Shown here: positions 1-11,061 of the stretch, in pieces
How positions within the stretch are numbered: position 1 is the first letter of the stretch
Layout: each line of letters begins with the position of its first letter
Source of the DNA: Coprinellus micaceus
Taxonomy: Eukaryota; Basidiomycota; Agaricomycetes; Agaricales; Psathyrellaceae
NCBI GenBank assembly: GCA_951394405.1
Contig: OX596338.1
Span: 1,984,001 to 2,048,000 of the forward strand
DNA length: 64,000 nucleotides
Reading direction: 5' to 3'
Position numbers and translations under genes: made by a program
Notes under the pieces: generated by a model
Databases searched by the model: none
Seen by the model: the letters and a program-made list of their open reading frames with translations, nothing else
Told to the model about the DNA's origin: nothing

Positions 1-647
1 CTGATTCCCCCTAGGCTAGGGGCACGGCAGGTCCCCGGCATGAAGCGCCCATCAATTCGACAGACCCTCTCGAAAATGACCGTCTGCACTACATTACAAA
101 GTTCCTAGTGCTAACACATCCCTACAACTAGTACCAGAGCACTTGCGTACATAATATTCGCCATTTTCCGTTTGAATTACTGTCTCGATCCCTTCGTGAC
201 GCGCCGAACTCGCTCTGCTGTCTGGAGTCTGGACATCACTGGGCAAGAGCACCCATGTCTGGTAGTTGTTCCCTTGCTATTCGGCCCTCCCAGTGGTTCT
301 CTCTCTCTCTATCCCAGAACGGCTTGCTTGGGCCTATGTTTATTGCACGAAATATGGCCTCCTCCGCCTTCCAGGTGTTTGAATTTGGTATTTGTTCCCC
401 GGCTTTTTGTACAGATGCATTTGACTCTTGCCTTAGCACTTTAAGTGAGGGGAAGTGTGTTCTACAGAATACTTCCTCGCGCCTCGTTGCATAATATAGT
501 GATTGAAGCATTTATCCGAAGTACCACCTACGATTCTCTTCGAAGGAAGGATAACATTTTATCTTTCGAGGCCAGAGGCATTGTGATGCTGCCCGTTCCG
601 AGCCCCATGCCGGAGACCTGCCGTGCCCCTAGCCTAGGGGGAATCAG
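1..647. mobile_element. MITE-like element with 42-bp terminal inverted repeats
   Basis: Bases 1-42 and 606-647 are inverted copies of each other with one mismatch (34 against 614). Inside each end lies a perfect 7-bp stem around one base (8-22 and 626-640, CCCCTAG/CTAGGGG). The 560-bp interior has no credible coding region, so this looks like a non-autonomous DNA transposon. The window begins at the first base of the repeat, so a target-site duplication cannot be checked. It lies downstream of SHQ1. Confidence 0.7.
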
Positions 648-1221
648 GGCACCGGAAATTGCCGGTTTTCAATTGTGCCAGCCGCTCTATCGAGCTGCTT
701 CACCAGAACAATTGTATTTGTACATCATCAAAACATAAACATTCCCCCTGACCCTAGGATTCGTGAAGCTGCGAGAAGAGTGGCTGGTAAGGAGCCTGGA
801 ACAGGCTGGGCATCGAAGAATTCAAAAAGAGAACTCACCGCTGATCCCATCCCTCCCAATGAACCTGCTGAAGAGTGGTAGTGAGACTGCAGAGAATTTA
901 ATGACTGGGCATAGAATATGGCTCTTGCTTCTTCGCCACTCTGAGATGCTTCGAGATGCCCATCTGTCCGAGTTTGAGTCGGGCCATAGGACCGTCTGTA
1001 AAAGGTCATATAACAATTGAAAAATGGCACGTAACGTCACAGTTAGCCGCATTGTGAGGTCTTCACACACGAATGGAAGCCTTCCAACGTGGAGGCTGCA
1101 CTTGGGGTGAACAATGATCCATAATGGGACAGTCCTCAACGGCGAATCGTGACGTTGAATTGAGAAAATAGGACCATCGGTACGCAGTTTACAGAGAGTT
1201 GTAACGGTGTCATTCGCCAGC
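648..1221. other. Gene-free stretch between the element and SHQ1
   Basis: I see no conserved coding sequence, repeat or RNA gene here. It is the 3' flank of SHQ1 and probably holds its terminator or poly(A) site. Confidence 0.5.
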
Positions 1222-2842
1222 CTAGTCGTCGTCACTGTCGACCTCTCTCTCCATACCCTCTCGCGTTGCGGCTTCAAGGTCCCCCAGATGCCATCCGATC
1301 GACTCTTTCGATATGGACGTATTCAGCATGGTCTTGGCAAGGTTCGACAACAGTTCATCACTATATAACAAGCACACCTTCAGATCCCAATTCATCACGG
1401 TGAAAAAAGAGAACACATACCTAGCATGCGCCTGGACCCATACACAGAAATCATCCAACCAAATCTTGCTGTAGACGTAGTAGACCTCGTGCTGATCCAA
1501 GATGCGTTTCATATCCAACAGGCAGCGCATAACGAACCTTCTGCCTCTGGCTAGAAGCTGGGCGGCGTCCGTCCGGCACCTCTCCGCGAGCTCGAATGAG
1601 CGATATAAGGGAAATGCCAGAGACCGCCGGTAAGACGGCAAGAGTGCTTCCGTGACCTCTACCTTGTTGAATTCGTCACCGATGGACAAACTTTCGGGAG
1701 GATCAAGGGCAGTCAAGGCTGGTGTGAGGGTACATATCGTCCACGCACTCTCTGGCGTTGGGTCCAACTGGTTGGTCCTGGACTCGTAGGCGTATGCAAA
1801 GAGCAAGGTGGCCAGTGTTAGATAGAGCTCGCGGGTCTGCCGTGCGTCTGCGAGATCTGAAAATAGTTAGACGCAACCTTTCATTTGGCAGCAAGTCACG
1901 TACATTCTTTCCGGGGTAGCCGCAATATCTCAAGGTTTTCCGATTCGGTATATTCAAACGGGTCCTGTGTTGCGATATAAGGATGTTTCCATTTGAGAAG
2001 GTCTTGGATGTATTCATCGTCCGCGAAGTCAGCCCTATCAGGAAGAAAGGGTGAATTGGGAATAGGATAACAGAAAGCGAGCATACGGACATATAGTGCT
2101 CCGGATCCCATTTATCGTCCTCGCGCTGAATCCTCCGTTTGGATCGCTCGTCCTTGGAGCATTTCTCTGCATCCGGGCCTAAATCATTCACCTCGTTTTC
2201 TATGTGACCGACATGCCTGAGGTAGCCGGAATGAAGACGCAAAAACCCATAAGGCTTTTCGAGGGACGTCTGCAGTTCAGGGAGTCCTTCTGGGACCTCC
2301 TGGGGCAGCTGCCAATCATTGGCTGCCGCTGCAACGCACCTCAGCCTCCCACATTGTAAGGTCAAGGCTACGACATACCTTGTTCGAATTCTGATGGGCT
2401 GAGGCTAAGTCCATCAAGCTTTTGGCTCAAACCCTCGCCATTTTCGACAGACGAGAGGACTTCGATAGTTGGTGCCGTTTTGGTAACTCGGGGAGCGAGA
2501 AGTTTGGCAAGCAAGTCAAGGTCTTCAAAATGGTGCCCTTTTTGCTCCTTCGTCAGGGTTATGTGGAGGTACCCGCTCCCTGGGTCGTACTTGGCCGACG
2601 AAGAGTCATCCTCGAGCAAGCTATGAGGGAAGTTGAGGCGGAGGTAATATGGGTTCACATGCACGGTGAGCAGGTTGTCGTCGACGTTTATCTCCACATC
2701 TGCGGCCTACTTTTTCAAAGGTCGTCGTGTCAGTGCATGGCGTGTAGCGGTAGCAAGACAGGCGTACGCGAATGGATGGGCAATACATCGACACTCGTAC
2801 CGCGTCTTCTGTTTGGCTGCAGCTGAATCGCGGTGTGATCAT
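1222..2842 (-). CDS. SHQ1: SHQ1, H/ACA ribonucleoprotein assembly chaperone
   Basis: Five exons fit: 2842-2768, 2706-2379, 2328-2091, 2034-1904 and 1856-1222, giving 468 residues with phase kept across introns of 47-61 bp. The N-terminal CS/p23-like domain shows VHVNPYYLRLNFPHSLLED and HFEDLDLLAKLL. The helical SHQ1 domain follows with YGFLRLHSGYL, DPEHYMADFADDEYIQ, a LLPSYRRSLAFPLYRSFEL block and VYYVYSKIWLDDFCVW. SHQ1 holds the Cbf5/dyskerin pseudouridine synthase before it joins H/ACA snoRNPs in the nucleus. The acidic end (SDDD) is usual. The third donor (GTCCGT) is weak but gives the expected protein. It is divergent from TRP2. Confidence 0.93.
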
Positions 2843-3171
2843 GGTTCACTATGTCCTAGGCCCTCGTGAAAGGGAGTAGATGGATACATGCACCAGGACG
2901 CACCTCTGGTCGTTGCCGGCGCCGAGGATGGTGGTCGTTGGAGTCTAAGAGGGGACGTCGGCAGCGGTATAATTTATCGGTCCCCGACGATCCGGCGTCG
3001 ATCATATTGGATCCATGGCGGACAGCTGCTTTACCATACCACCATCTTCACCGTCAACCACCAAATCGCTGGGCTATAATACCACTCTGAAGCCATTTAA
3101 ATTCGGTCCAGCTCGCATCTTCCCCCTCCTCAACCCATTTCTTGGATATCCACTTTTTTCCAGAACCCGTT
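2843..3171. promoter_or_regulatory. Shared upstream region of SHQ1 and TRP2
   Basis: This 329-bp divergent intergenic region must hold both promoters. A TATA-like stretch (CTATAATACC, about 3072-3081) is followed by a pyrimidine-rich run and then the first TRP2 ATG at 3172, which is the order expected of a fungal core promoter. I see no other site that I can name. Confidence 0.4.
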
Positions 3172-4922
3172 ATGGACACTTCGGTCGGTGGCCAGGTCGT
3201 GGTTTATCTCTGGGCCGCACTGACACGCTACCCTACTTGGCGATTAGAAACTTTCCGCATACCCCCCGTTGGCTACGGTCGAACAGCTTATCCTGCAGGA
3301 GAAGCGGGGTAACTGCGTCCCAGTCTATGTTGAGGTCCCCGCCGACCTCATCACGCCCTGTATGGCGTACTTGAGGATCGCCAAGGACTCTAAATACAGC
3401 TTCTTGCTCGAGTCTGTCGTGGGTGGCGAGAGCATCGCCCGGTACAGTTTTATCGGCGCAGGCGAGTTTGCCCTTCGTTCGCCATTCTGGATCGAGTCAT
3501 GCTGAGTCCCACTACCGCTTAGATCCTTTCAAGGTTATTAAGACTGGCCCTGGGCACGACATTACCGGCGACCCTATGGTCTCCCTGCAGAAGGAACTTG
3601 CTATGTTCCAATATGTCAAGATCCCCGAGGTCCCTACCTTCACTGGCGGTGCCATCGGATTTGTGACCTACGACTGTATTCAGCACTTCGAACCGAAGAC
3701 CAAGACAGAGCTGAAGGACATCCTGAATATCCCTGAGGCTGTCTTCATGCTTGTCGATACTCTCATCATCTACGACCACATCTCCCAGACCCTCAAGGTT
3801 GTCTCTCACGTCTTCAGCCCCCAGAACACAGGCTCCACCAACCTCGCCTTCACCTACCAGACGGCTGTGTCGAAAGCTCGGCGGCTGGCCAAGACCCTAG
3901 TCTCGGCTGTAACGCCTGAGCCACACCAACCTCCTGTTGTCCTCGGCAACGAGGGCGTATCCAACGTTGGGAAGGCAGGCTACGAGGGCTTTGTCACCAC
4001 CCTCAAGAAGCACATCGTCGCAGGGGACATCATCCAAGCCGTGCCATCTCAGAGGCTGGCTCGCCCCACTTCTCTTCACCCATTCAACGCTTACCGCCAA
4101 CTGCGCCAGGTAAACCCCTCCCCTTATATGTTCTACCTTGACTGCGGTGATCTTCAAGTTGTTGGGGCGAGTCCCGAGACCTTGTGTAAGGTGCAGAAGA
4201 ATGTGGTCTACAACCATGCCATTGCTGGAACTATCAAGCGTGGCAAGACTCCTGAAGGTGCGTCCCTCTCGCTATCTCGGGTGCCCGTATGCTCAAACGA
4301 GCCATTTAGAGGACGAGAAGCTTGGTAACATCCTGCTCTCATCCGAAAAGGATCGTGCCGAGCATATCATGTTGGTTGATTTGGCTCGCAACGATGTGAA
4401 CAGAGTCTGCGAACCCAAAAGCGTCAAAGTGGATCGTCTTATGCACATCGAGAAGTTTAGCCATGTTATCCATATCACGTCACAGGTTTCTGGTATCCTC
4501 AGAGAGGATAAGAACCGCTTCGACGCGTTCCGGTCCATTTTCCCTGCTGGTACGGTTTCTGGGGCGCCGAAGATCAAGGCCATCGAAATCGTCTCGTCAT
4601 TGGAACAGGAAAAACGTGGAGTTTACGCAGGTGCTGTTGGACGCTTTGACTTTGCCAACGACGAGATGGATACATGCATCGCCATCCGGACGATGGTCTT
4701 CAAGGATGGTGTCGCTTATCTCCAGGCTGGTGGAGGCATCGTTTTCGACAGTGTCGAGGAGGATGAGTTCATCGAGACCGTCAACAAGCTGGGTGGGAAT
4801 GTCAGGGCGTTGGATGCTGCAGAACGTGAGTAGTTTCATCGTTGGTATTCGTTCAAACCTGACCATGAGTTTCAGGCTACTGGCACGGAATCCAGGCCAA
4901 CGCGCAGAAGGCTGGAGAGTAG
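3172..4922 (+). CDS. TRP2: Anthranilate synthase component I (TrpE-type)
   Basis: It converts chorismate and an amino group from glutamine to anthranilate, the first step of tryptophan synthesis. Exons: 3172-3183, 3248-3461, 3523-4257, 4310-4825 and 4876-4922, giving 507 residues. Motifs include [20 protein letters not shown] near the start, [89 protein letters not shown] and [14 protein letters not shown], all typical of the chorismate-binding domain. The glutaminase is not fused, as is usual. The 12-nt first exon is inferred; it is the only nearby ATG that splices in frame. The second intron (3462-3522) starts with GC instead of GT. Confidence 0.93.
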
Positions 4923-4967
4923 GGACGATTAACGGTGATATTAGACTGGGAATAATGTGTACCACTA

Positions 4968-5943
4968 CTACGACCTCCACGATAAACGCTGCCTCGACCG
5001 CTTCTCATCCCTGACGGCCTGATGAATCTTGTCAGTCTGACCGAGAGCGACACCCTCTCGTCCAGCGATGCTGAGGACGCCTGCTATGAGTTCAGCAGCA
5101 CGAGGGTTCTCGTCATTGGCCGGAATGGGATACATGACGAGACGAGGGTCGACGTTGGAGTCGATGATGGCGATGGTTGGGACGCTTTCGAGAGCAAACT
5201 CGCGAATGGCATTGACGTTGTTGGTGGGATTGAGGATGATGGCGAGGTCAGGATTGACCTTGACCTTTTCGATGTTCTGGCCTCGGAAGAACTCCCGCTT
5301 GTTAGTGAGGGTGCCTGGAAGCCAGCGGTCGCCAACGTAGTATCCCTGGGGCCCTAGGCGTTCAGCGGCCTTCTGGACGACGTGCTTGAGGTCGGGTCGG
5401 GTGCCAATAAAGAGGATTTGACCACCAGCGCGGGCGACGGCTCGGGTCACGTTTGCTGCTCGTCGGAGGAGGGGAAGAGTGCTGTCGAGGTCGATGACGG
5501 TGATGCCTGCTCGTGTTCCGTACGCGTATGGCATGAAGTTGGGGTTCATCCTGGTCGATGCGTGGCCGAAATGAGCGCCGGCGGCCAGCAGAGCAGAAAT
5601 GGTCGCGTTGCGTGCTGGTTTGTGCAGCTGGTCGCGTAGATGGAAGACGGAGTCGTCGGTCTGTGTCGAGCCATATTCGGAGAAGGTGTCGACTGCAGCG
5701 CATACGGTCAGACTCGCTCCGGGGCAGACGTGGGGAACGGGACGTACTGAGGGTGCGCACCCTGCTCTTTTGCGCCCGGAACTCGTCCCAGTCGGCCTGG
5801 GATTCGAGGCGGGGGTGACGAGGGGCGGCGGAAGAGGTGGACTGGTGCCTAGCAGCACACAGCAGACGCGAGCTCGCTGTGCGCGACGAGGAGGAGGATG
5901 CTCTGGCGGCGACAAGCCATGGACGGAGGGTCGGAAGAGACAT
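4968..5943 (-). CDS. MRP4: Mitochondrial small ribosomal subunit protein uS2m
   Basis: Two exons, 5943-5748 and 5692-4968, give 306 residues. The N-terminus is rich in Ser, Arg and Ala and hydrophobic residues, as in a mitochondrial presequence. The uS2 domain follows: ISALLAAGAHFGHASTRMNP, YAYGTRAGITVIDLDSTLPL, ILFIGTRPDLKHVVQKAAER, and PDLAIILNPTNNVNAIREFA with VPTIAIIDSNVDPRLVMYPI. These match bacterial RpsB and yeast Mrp4. It assembles into the mitoribosomal small subunit. It ends 46 bp from the TRP2 stop (convergent) and starts 121 bp from the SSB start (divergent). Confidence 0.92.
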
Positions 5944-6064
5944 GAGAGGGCGGGGATGTGGCTGTGCGGTGGTCTGGGTGTGCTTACGTGAGCCGGTGGG
6001 ATCGAATTTTTTTCAGTGTGCTCTTCGGTCTCTGTCCTCCATCTTTCCTTCTCTCATCTCAAAA
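5944..6064. promoter_or_regulatory. Bidirectional promoter of uS2m and SSB
   Basis: Only 121 bp separate the two divergent start codons, so the promoters overlap. A T-rich run near 6006-6013 and a CT-rich stretch precede the SSB ATG. I could not confirm a heat-shock element. Pairing a mitochondrial ribosomal protein with a ribosome-linked chaperone would fit growth-coupled expression, but that is inference. Confidence 0.4.
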
Positions 6065-6191
6065 ATGTCGGCTGAGGATTTGTACGACGGCGCCATCGGC
6101 ATTGATCTCGGTACCACCTACTCGTGAGTCCTCCTCGTCGCCGCCGACAGCGAGCACACCCTCATCCCTCGAGACTAGCTGCGTCGGTGTC

Positions 6192-6226
<35 letters not shown>

Positions 6227-8228
6227 CCGTGCGTCTCTCCATATCTCTCCTGATCCTTTTTCTCATCGTCCTCCAGAGGGCAACCGCACCACCCCCTCCT
6301 ACGTCGCCTTCTCCTCCGATGAGCGCTTGATTGGGGATGCCGCCAAGAACCAGGCCGCCATGAACCCCAAAAACACCGTCTTTGACGCCAAGCGCCTCAT
6401 CGGTCGTCGCTTCGAGTGAGTATCCCGGTCTTCAATTTTCACTGCGATGGATTTTGACAGTGTTTTCGCCAACCAGCGACCCCGACGTCAAGAAGGTACC
6501 GCTTGCAGCAAGATAGAGTTTCTGACCACAGGCTAATATTTGATCGCTAGGATATGACCCACTGGCCCTTTGAGGTCGTCGAGAAGGACGGCTCTCCTCT
6601 CATCAAGGTCAACTACCTTAACGAGGAGAAGACCTTCTCCCCCCAGGAGATTTCCGCCATGGTCTTGACCAAGATGAAGGAGATCTCAGAGGCCAAGCTC
6701 GGCAAGACCGTCCAGAAAGCTGTCGTCACGTGCGTGCTGATTATCGCCAATAGGGGTTACCGCTAAATTTTATACAGCGTCCCTGCCTACTTCAACGACT
6801 CCCAGCGTCTCGCCACCAAGGATGCTGGTGCCATCGCTGGTCTCGAGGTTCTCCGTATCATCAACGAGCCCACCGCTGCCGCCATCGCCTACGGTCTCGA
6901 CCGTCAGTCCAAGGCCGAGAAGAACGTCCTCATCTTCGATCTCGGTGGAGGAACTTTCGATGTCTCCCTCTTGAACATCTCTGGTGGTGTCTTCGCCGTC
7001 AAGGCCACCTCTGGTGACACCCATCTTGGTGGTGAGGACTTTGACAACAACCTCCTCGAGTTCTTCAAGAACGAGTTCAAGAAGAAGAACAAGCTCGACA
7101 TCTCTGATGATGCCCGCGCTCTCCGTCGTCTCCGCTCCGCGTGCGAGCGTGCCAAGAGGACCCTCTCCTCCGTCACCCAGACCACCGTCGAGGTTGACTC
7201 CCTCTACCAGGGTGAGGACTTCTCCGCCAACCTCACTCGTGCCCGTTTCGAGGAGATCAACGCCACTCTCTTCAAGTCCACCATCGACCCCGTCGAGAAG
7301 GTCTTGAAGGACTCCAAGATCCCCCGCGACAAGGTCGATGACATCGTCCTCGTCGGTGGCTCCACCCGTATCCCCAAGATCCAGTCCCTCGTCTCCGAGT
7401 TCTTCGGTGGCCGTCAGCTCAACAAGTCCATCAACCCCGATGAGGCTGTTGCCTACGGTGCTGCCGTCCAGGCCGCTATCCTCACTGGCCAGACCTCTGA
7501 GCAGACCAAGGACCTCCTTCTCCTCGACGTCTCCCCTCTTTCCCTCGGTGTCGCCATGCAGGGTGATGTCTTCGGTATTGTCGTTCCCCGCAACACCCCC
7601 ATCCCCACCAACAAGTCTCGTGTCTTCACCACCGTCGAGGACAACCAGACCACTGTCACCTTCCCCGTCTACGAGGGTGAGCGCACCCAGTGCCGCGACA
7701 ACCGTCTCCTCGGTGAATTCGAGCTCACCGGCATTCCCCCCATGCCCCGTGGCCAGGCCGAGCTTGTCACCACCTTTGAGGTTGATGCCAACGGTTTGTT
7801 GAAGGTCTCTGCTCAGGACCGTGCTTCCGGCCGCAAGGCTTCTATCAGTACGCCGCCCGTCTATCGCTCAGGTTTTCCATCACTGACCGTTACCTCTAGC
7901 TATCACCAACTCTGTTGGCCGTCTCTCCTCTGCCGAGATCGAGCAGATGATCAAGGACGCCGAGCAGTTCAAGCAGGCTGACAAGGAGTTCTCTGCCAGG
8001 CACGAGGCCAAGTCTGACCTCGAGGCTTACATCCACCAGGTTGAGGGCACCATCACCTCTCCCGAGATCGGCATGAAGCTCAAGAGGGGAGCTAAGGGCC
8101 AGGTCGAGGCTGAGCTCGCCCGCGCTCTCGAGAAACTCGAGATCGAGGACTCCACCGCTGATGAGCTCAGGAAGGCTCAGCTCGGCATCAAGCGTGCCCT
8201 CCAAAAGGCCACTGCCGGTCTCCGGTAA
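6065..8228 (+). CDS. SSB1: Hsp70 of the ribosome-associated SSB class
   Basis: Seven exons (6065-6123, 6179-6228, 6277-6415, 6477-6495, 6551-6729, 6778-7847, 7900-8228) give 614 residues. The ATPase domain shows [53 protein letters not shown] and [11 protein letters not shown]; the linker and substrate domain show [20 protein letters not shown]. The short end (KATAGLR) lacks the EEVD tail of cytosolic SSA proteins and the HDEL/KDEL of the ER form. Sequence around [14 protein letters not shown] and the C-terminal [15 protein letters not shown] matches yeast Ssb, which binds nascent chains at the ribosome with RAC. Exon 4 is only 19 nt. C-rich codon choice suggests high expression. Confidence 0.95.
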
Positions 8229-8714
8229 ACGGATTCTGGCTGGCCCGGACTCTTCTCTCTCTTCCTCTCTCGATTGCGGCATAGATAGTTTGTTTCCTTC
8301 CTTCCACTCTTGTCCCCAGCATGCAATGTAACACCTTGCCTCACTCTCGCCCTTCACGACAGCGACCCGCTCATGACCGCTCGATACTCGTACTATGCGC
8401 CCCACGTTGTTTGTTATGTTTTCTGCTCGCATATCCCCCACCTCGCTACCACACCACCTACGTTGTGTACCAAAAGATTGAAGGAATGAACGTCGAATGT
8501 CTCAATGTTGTAACATCATGGACCCTCGGGTTGTCTGTCTGCCGTCTGGAAGTATGTAGGATTTTGGAATCGAACACTTTCGATGCTGCGCTTGGTTGTC
8601 TCGAGGTGCGATTCAATTGACTGCTTGGAATTGATCTCCAACTTTCCTCAGGTCTTTCACCACAATATGACAGCCAGCGGCGTGGTCGGGCGGTAAGTCA
8701 ATCGCTAATCGTGT
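8229..8714. other. 3' flank of SSB
   Basis: CT-rich sequence follows the stop codon. No coding sequence or RNA gene is recognisable. It probably contains the SSB 3' untranslated region. Confidence 0.5.
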
Positions 8715-9644
8715 TTGAGTACGGCCTTTCAGTACTCAATACCCGTTAGCACTCGCTCTGTAGATAATCCGTTCAGGAGGCTCTCCGATGGAATTCTAGC
8801 TGGGATATTCACCTGGGGGGACAACGAGCTGGTGGCAGGTTTTGGTTTTTTGGTCTACCCCGTCTTCCTTCCTCTCTTTCCACCCGAGTCGCACCCCTGT
8901 CAACGTGCAACTGCTCACATGGTCACAAAGGTTTGCCATAGATGGAGTACCAACCTTGACGATCCCATTTAGACGCCAAAGTCGTCGGGACTAAAGCGAG
9001 CAGCATCTTGGCCGATTTCGTGGAAACATGTTTTAAGAGGTTGACCGGACGTCTGCATAATCTGAAAATCGGTCTGCTCAAGAAGGCCTTCCTTTCGTCG
9101 CGACGACACCGCACTGTTGGGGGAACCTGTAGGTTCATGAGCAGGTGATGGGGTCGCCGATCGATTGCGACAAATTTAGCGGCCTCTCATCCCTTCAGCA
9201 CTTAAGTGCTGATGGGATTGTCGTTTGTCAGGACATCATCTCGAGCGGCTAATCAGTCGACCGTAAACCCCTCGCGCCTTCGAGGGTTAGTCTCCCTACC
9301 TCGAAGCATTGATACCTATAGCCTGGTCATTCCCCTCGCTCACGCATTGCGTCCGTCTTGGCTTCCAGTATCCTGATAGTATCTCGGTGGCTCACCTCTC
9401 TGCGATCCTAAAAACCCTTCCCGCGATAACATATCTTCGTGTTGAACCCCACGGGGGACATTACTCTGAAAACCCACCAACCGGAAACGTCTTGGATGTC
9501 ATTTATGCCTTCCTATTCCCGCTTAACGTCCCGTTTTTGACCAACCTGCGGACAGAGGAGCCCAGCTACTCTCCCGTTGAGACGACGTACCATTTTGTCT
9601 CGTCCGTAGAAGATATACTCGCAGAAGTCCCGAGATATCTGTAA
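8715..9644 (+). pseudogene. Decayed F-box/leucine-rich-repeat-like gene
   Basis: One open stretch (about 8780-8970) has LSDGILAGIFTWGD, then FPPESHPCQ and MVTKVCHRWSTN, which resembles the F-box start and CxRW signature of Agaricomycete F-box proteins. About 340 bp later, 9309-9641 reads FPSLTHCVRLGFQYPDSISV and LSAILKTLPAITYLRVEPHG, like the leucine-rich regions that follow such F-boxes. Stops and frame changes separate the parts and I could not find a consistent intron set or a good start codon. A remnant is the simplest reading; a gene with unrecognised introns is possible. Confidence 0.4.
9189..9218. repeat. 30-bp hairpin-forming palindrome
   Basis: CAGCACTTAAGTGCTG (9196-9211) is a perfect 16-bp palindrome. 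Its flanks ATCCCTT and ATGGGAT extend it to 30 bp with one mismatch. It lies inside the F-box-like remnant. It could form a cruciform; its role is unknown. Confidence 0.6.
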
Positions 9645-11061
9645 TCCTTGAGTGCTCAGCTCACCTCCAGGGCTGAGCGCTTACTGGCGATTGTCGCAAT
9701 TCTGCGGCCTCGAAGGATCGCCTTCGCAGATATACTCTACGGGCCCGATCCCACACTTAGCGCCTTCGTCAAAAGGTGATTTTGGGGGAAGACCACGTCG
9801 TCCAGGTGCAAGAGTCCCTGGTATTCGCAATACCTTAGGCTAGGTTGATGACGACATGGACCCCCAGTTCGTCGCAAGCCTGGTCGAAGTGAGAGTCGTC
9901 CAAACGCATGACAGTTCCTGCCACAGCCATCACAAGAGATATGATAGTATCCAATCGAGGCTCCCGCGAATGAAAGGCGCTGGCCATAGACCACTTGGAG
10001 AGCATCCGTTCGTCCCTCCCAGATTGGAAATTTCGCGCCCACCCAACTACTGGTCAACGTCAACCGGGTCGGTCAATTCGAGTGCGAAGCCCCACACTCT
10101 GGCATGACCGCTGCTTTCAGACACCCTTCTATGTCGCGAATGGAACGTGAGTCTTGAGCTCATCAGACCCCAGACGTTCGTTCAATCATTGGGCGGCAGC
10201 GTACGGAAGCGTTAGACACGCGTAACATCATCTATCGATTTTGGGTCTCCCTGTAGTCTCAAACGTCTGCCTTCCCGGTACCAGAGGAACCCGGGGGTCT
10301 AAATGTGCCTTCATCAGTTGCGAGAGTATCGCGCGAAGCTGGGTGTGGGAGCGGTAGGGGCTTCCATTCAGTTGGCTAGGGCGCTCGCTCATGTTTGGAA
10401 ATTATGTTCGCCCACAGAGAATCCCGAGCCCCCCGACGCAGATACAGGGGTATTGTACCGGCTGGTTGCAAAACCAGTATTGAATAGGTAGACCACCTTT
10501 CGCGTTCGCATTCCAAGCCTGCAACGAGGGTATATTCGACCGTCATTCGTCCAAAACGTAAAACAACCTTGGAGCCCAACTACTCGAACGGGCGCTCATC
10601 AGCTTTCTCAGGTTTAGGACTCCGGGAGGATATCACTCCGAGCTGCATCATAATCGATAATCACTGGGTTGGACGAACGCCTATGCAGTACTTCATCGAC
10701 AATGAGCAGGGACTTCAAATCGAGTACAAACTGTGGCATACGGTCGGTACGTGAACTTCAGCCAGTCTTGTATTTGCGTACACTTTTCTGCTCAACTTGT
10801 GCTTGTGCTAGAGTCGAACAGTGGCAGGAGCCACATACAACTTGAAGGGCACCGGTCTCCGACACGGATATCAGTGTGTCGGTGTGATGTCTTCGCGTGC
10901 CACATTACGAGAATCGAAGATACGTTTCGTGATACACCCATCCGGCAAGATTTTCCAAGGGTCCTCATATTTCAGCGAGAAGGACTCCCAATACATCCAT
11001 TCTGATCTATCCCCCAAAATCCATAACTCCCCAACGTGCCCTCGGGAAGTGCGAGTTCAAG
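9645..11061. other. Gene-poor stretch before the DUF6533 gene
   Basis: Several short open frames exist but none shows a recognisable domain, conserved motif or believable splicing. It may hold further debris of the F-box-like gene and the promoter of the next gene. Confidence 0.4.

Noticed and set aside
7896..8441. 181-codon minus-strand open frame opposite the SSB end
   Set aside because: Shadow of C-rich SSB codons; Leu/Glu/Ser-rich with no family resemblance.
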